From Bacillota bacterium (GTDB lineage Bacteria > Bacillota > SHA-98 > Ch115), in assembly GCA_013178415.1 (NCBI GenBank), contig JABLXA010000022.1, forward strand, positions 1 through 35,000: 35,000 bases of DNA, in the 5' to 3' direction. Both the position numbers and the translations under genes were made by a program. Shown in pieces: positions 34,547 through 35,000 of the stretch (positions are counted from its first letter, which is position 1; every line of letters starts with the position of its first letter). Below the pieces are notes generated by a model. The model saw only the letters and a program-made list of their open reading frames with translations. It did not search any database and had not been told where the DNA came from.

Positions 34547-34592
34547 GGGGAAATAGTCACATAATCCTTGCGACTATTTCCCCTCTTTGTTT
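34547..34592 (+). terminator. Intrinsic terminator of the ABC cassette
   Basis: GGGGAAATAGTC (34547-34558) pairs perfectly over 12 bp with GACTATTTCCCC (34572-34583), followed by TCTTTGTTT. It lies about 65 bases past the last gene and upstream of the rRNA promoters, so it separates the two units. Confidence 0.85.
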
Positions 34593-34678
34593 CATATAAT
34601 AGATAGAGGCTATTGAAATCCGTATTCATGAGCATAACTTCAAAATAGCAAGCTATTCAACGTGAACGTAACATTTTG

Positions 34679-34707
34679 TTTACATAGATGCTGCAGGGGC
34701 CTATCAT
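34679..34707 (+). promoter_or_regulatory. rRNA operon promoter P1 (candidate)
   Basis: TTTACA (34679-34684), a 17-bp spacer and TATCAT (34702-34707). It is the first of two tandem promoters facing the right edge. Confidence 0.55.
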
Positions 34708-34713
34708 CGCTGT

Positions 34714-34742
34714 TTGAAACCGCCTTAGATGCGTGCTATAGT
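34714..34742 (+). promoter_or_regulatory. rRNA operon promoter P2 (candidate)
   Basis: TTGAAA (34714-34719), a 17-bp spacer and TATAGT (34737-34742). It is the second tandem promoter, 35 bp after P1, as often seen before rRNA operons in Bacillota. Confidence 0.6.
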
Positions 34743-35000
34743 TATTATTGCCACTCGGGACGGCAATGCGGGAAGACAAACCGGCAGCGCCGGAAAGGTG
34801 GCTTTGGACAAAGGATGTCCGCGGGATAAGATTGCTCCTTGAAAACTAAACAGTGTGAAGGACAGAGCAGGTTCAACGAGGTATGAGCGAGGAAATTCTG
34901 GCTAGAGATAGTCAGAGGACCCGAGTCAATATCCTATAGATTTCTATGAGGACAGTCCCGATTGCACTGGGGGGATAGATTCTCTGGTGCGGTAGGGAGG
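34743..35000 (+). other. rRNA operon leader with boxA; 16S gene lies beyond the window
   Basis: The stretch has no gene. TGCTCCTTGAAAACT (34833-34847) closely matches the boxA antitermination signal (TGCTCTTTGAAAACT) found in rRNA leaders of Bacillota. The position after bofA also matches rrnA in B. subtilis. The mature 16S 5' end (GAGTTTGATCCTGG) is not reached by 35000. Confidence 0.7.

Noticed and set aside
1-35000. CRISPR array
   Set aside because: No evenly spaced direct repeats with unique spacers were seen; the only tandem repeat is the in-frame dnaX linker.

Overview
The window looks like chromosome of a spore-forming Bacillota (clostridial side), with mid-range GC and strong GGAGG-type ribosome binding sites. 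The best evidence is the right-hand third. The order tadA, two tRNA-Ser genes, large SRP RNA, dnaX, ebfC (yaaK), recR, yaaL, bofA, rRNA operon leader is essentially the one known from Bacillus subtilis upstream of rrnA. BofA and the YtaF protein point to endosporulation, and MurT/GatD point to a Gram-positive wall with amidated lipid II. I cannot name a genus.

Region 1 (1-7307) concerns the envelope and signalling. The left edge carries the tail of an unknown gene and structured non-coding DNA whose border (about 546) cuts off gatD, leaving murT intact and gatD without its second half. Next come a secreted CE4 polysaccharide deacetylase and a tightly overlapping minus-strand operon of response regulator, sensor kinase and PAP2 phosphatase, preceded by twin 12-bp palindromes. 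A small exported protein follows, with a 17-codon upstream ORF whose stop codon lies in the next gene's ribosome binding site.

Region 2 (7440-9606) is a gene graveyard. It holds fragments of a chemotaxis receptor, a MarR regulator and an ABC ATPase that has lost everything between Walker A and the D-loop. They are followed by an apparently intact ABC-2 permease. Twin TGATGTACATCA palindromes sit just before the MarR relic.

Region 3 (9648-18590) holds a DHA2 drug exporter, divergent azlC-azlD, a second PAP2 protein, carAB (minus strand, with two candidate promoters), a zinc-ribbon miniprotein and ytaF.

Region 4 (18700-26151) holds a GT2 glycosyltransferase, an O-antigen-ligase-like membrane protein overlapping an LpxB-like glycosyltransferase-fold protein, an SDR oxidoreductase, a DUF1638 protein, an Eis-like acetyltransferase and a small membrane protein. 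The first three suggest export or polymerisation of a surface glycan.

Region 5 (26197-35000) is the conserved translation/replication/recombination block. Between bofA and the rRNA promoters it carries an extra cassette: an ABC ATPase, an ABC-2 permease and a large tyrosine- and lysine-rich, membrane-anchored exported protein that I do not recognise. The window ends in the leader of an rRNA operon (tandem promoters, boxA). The 16S gene itself is not visible.
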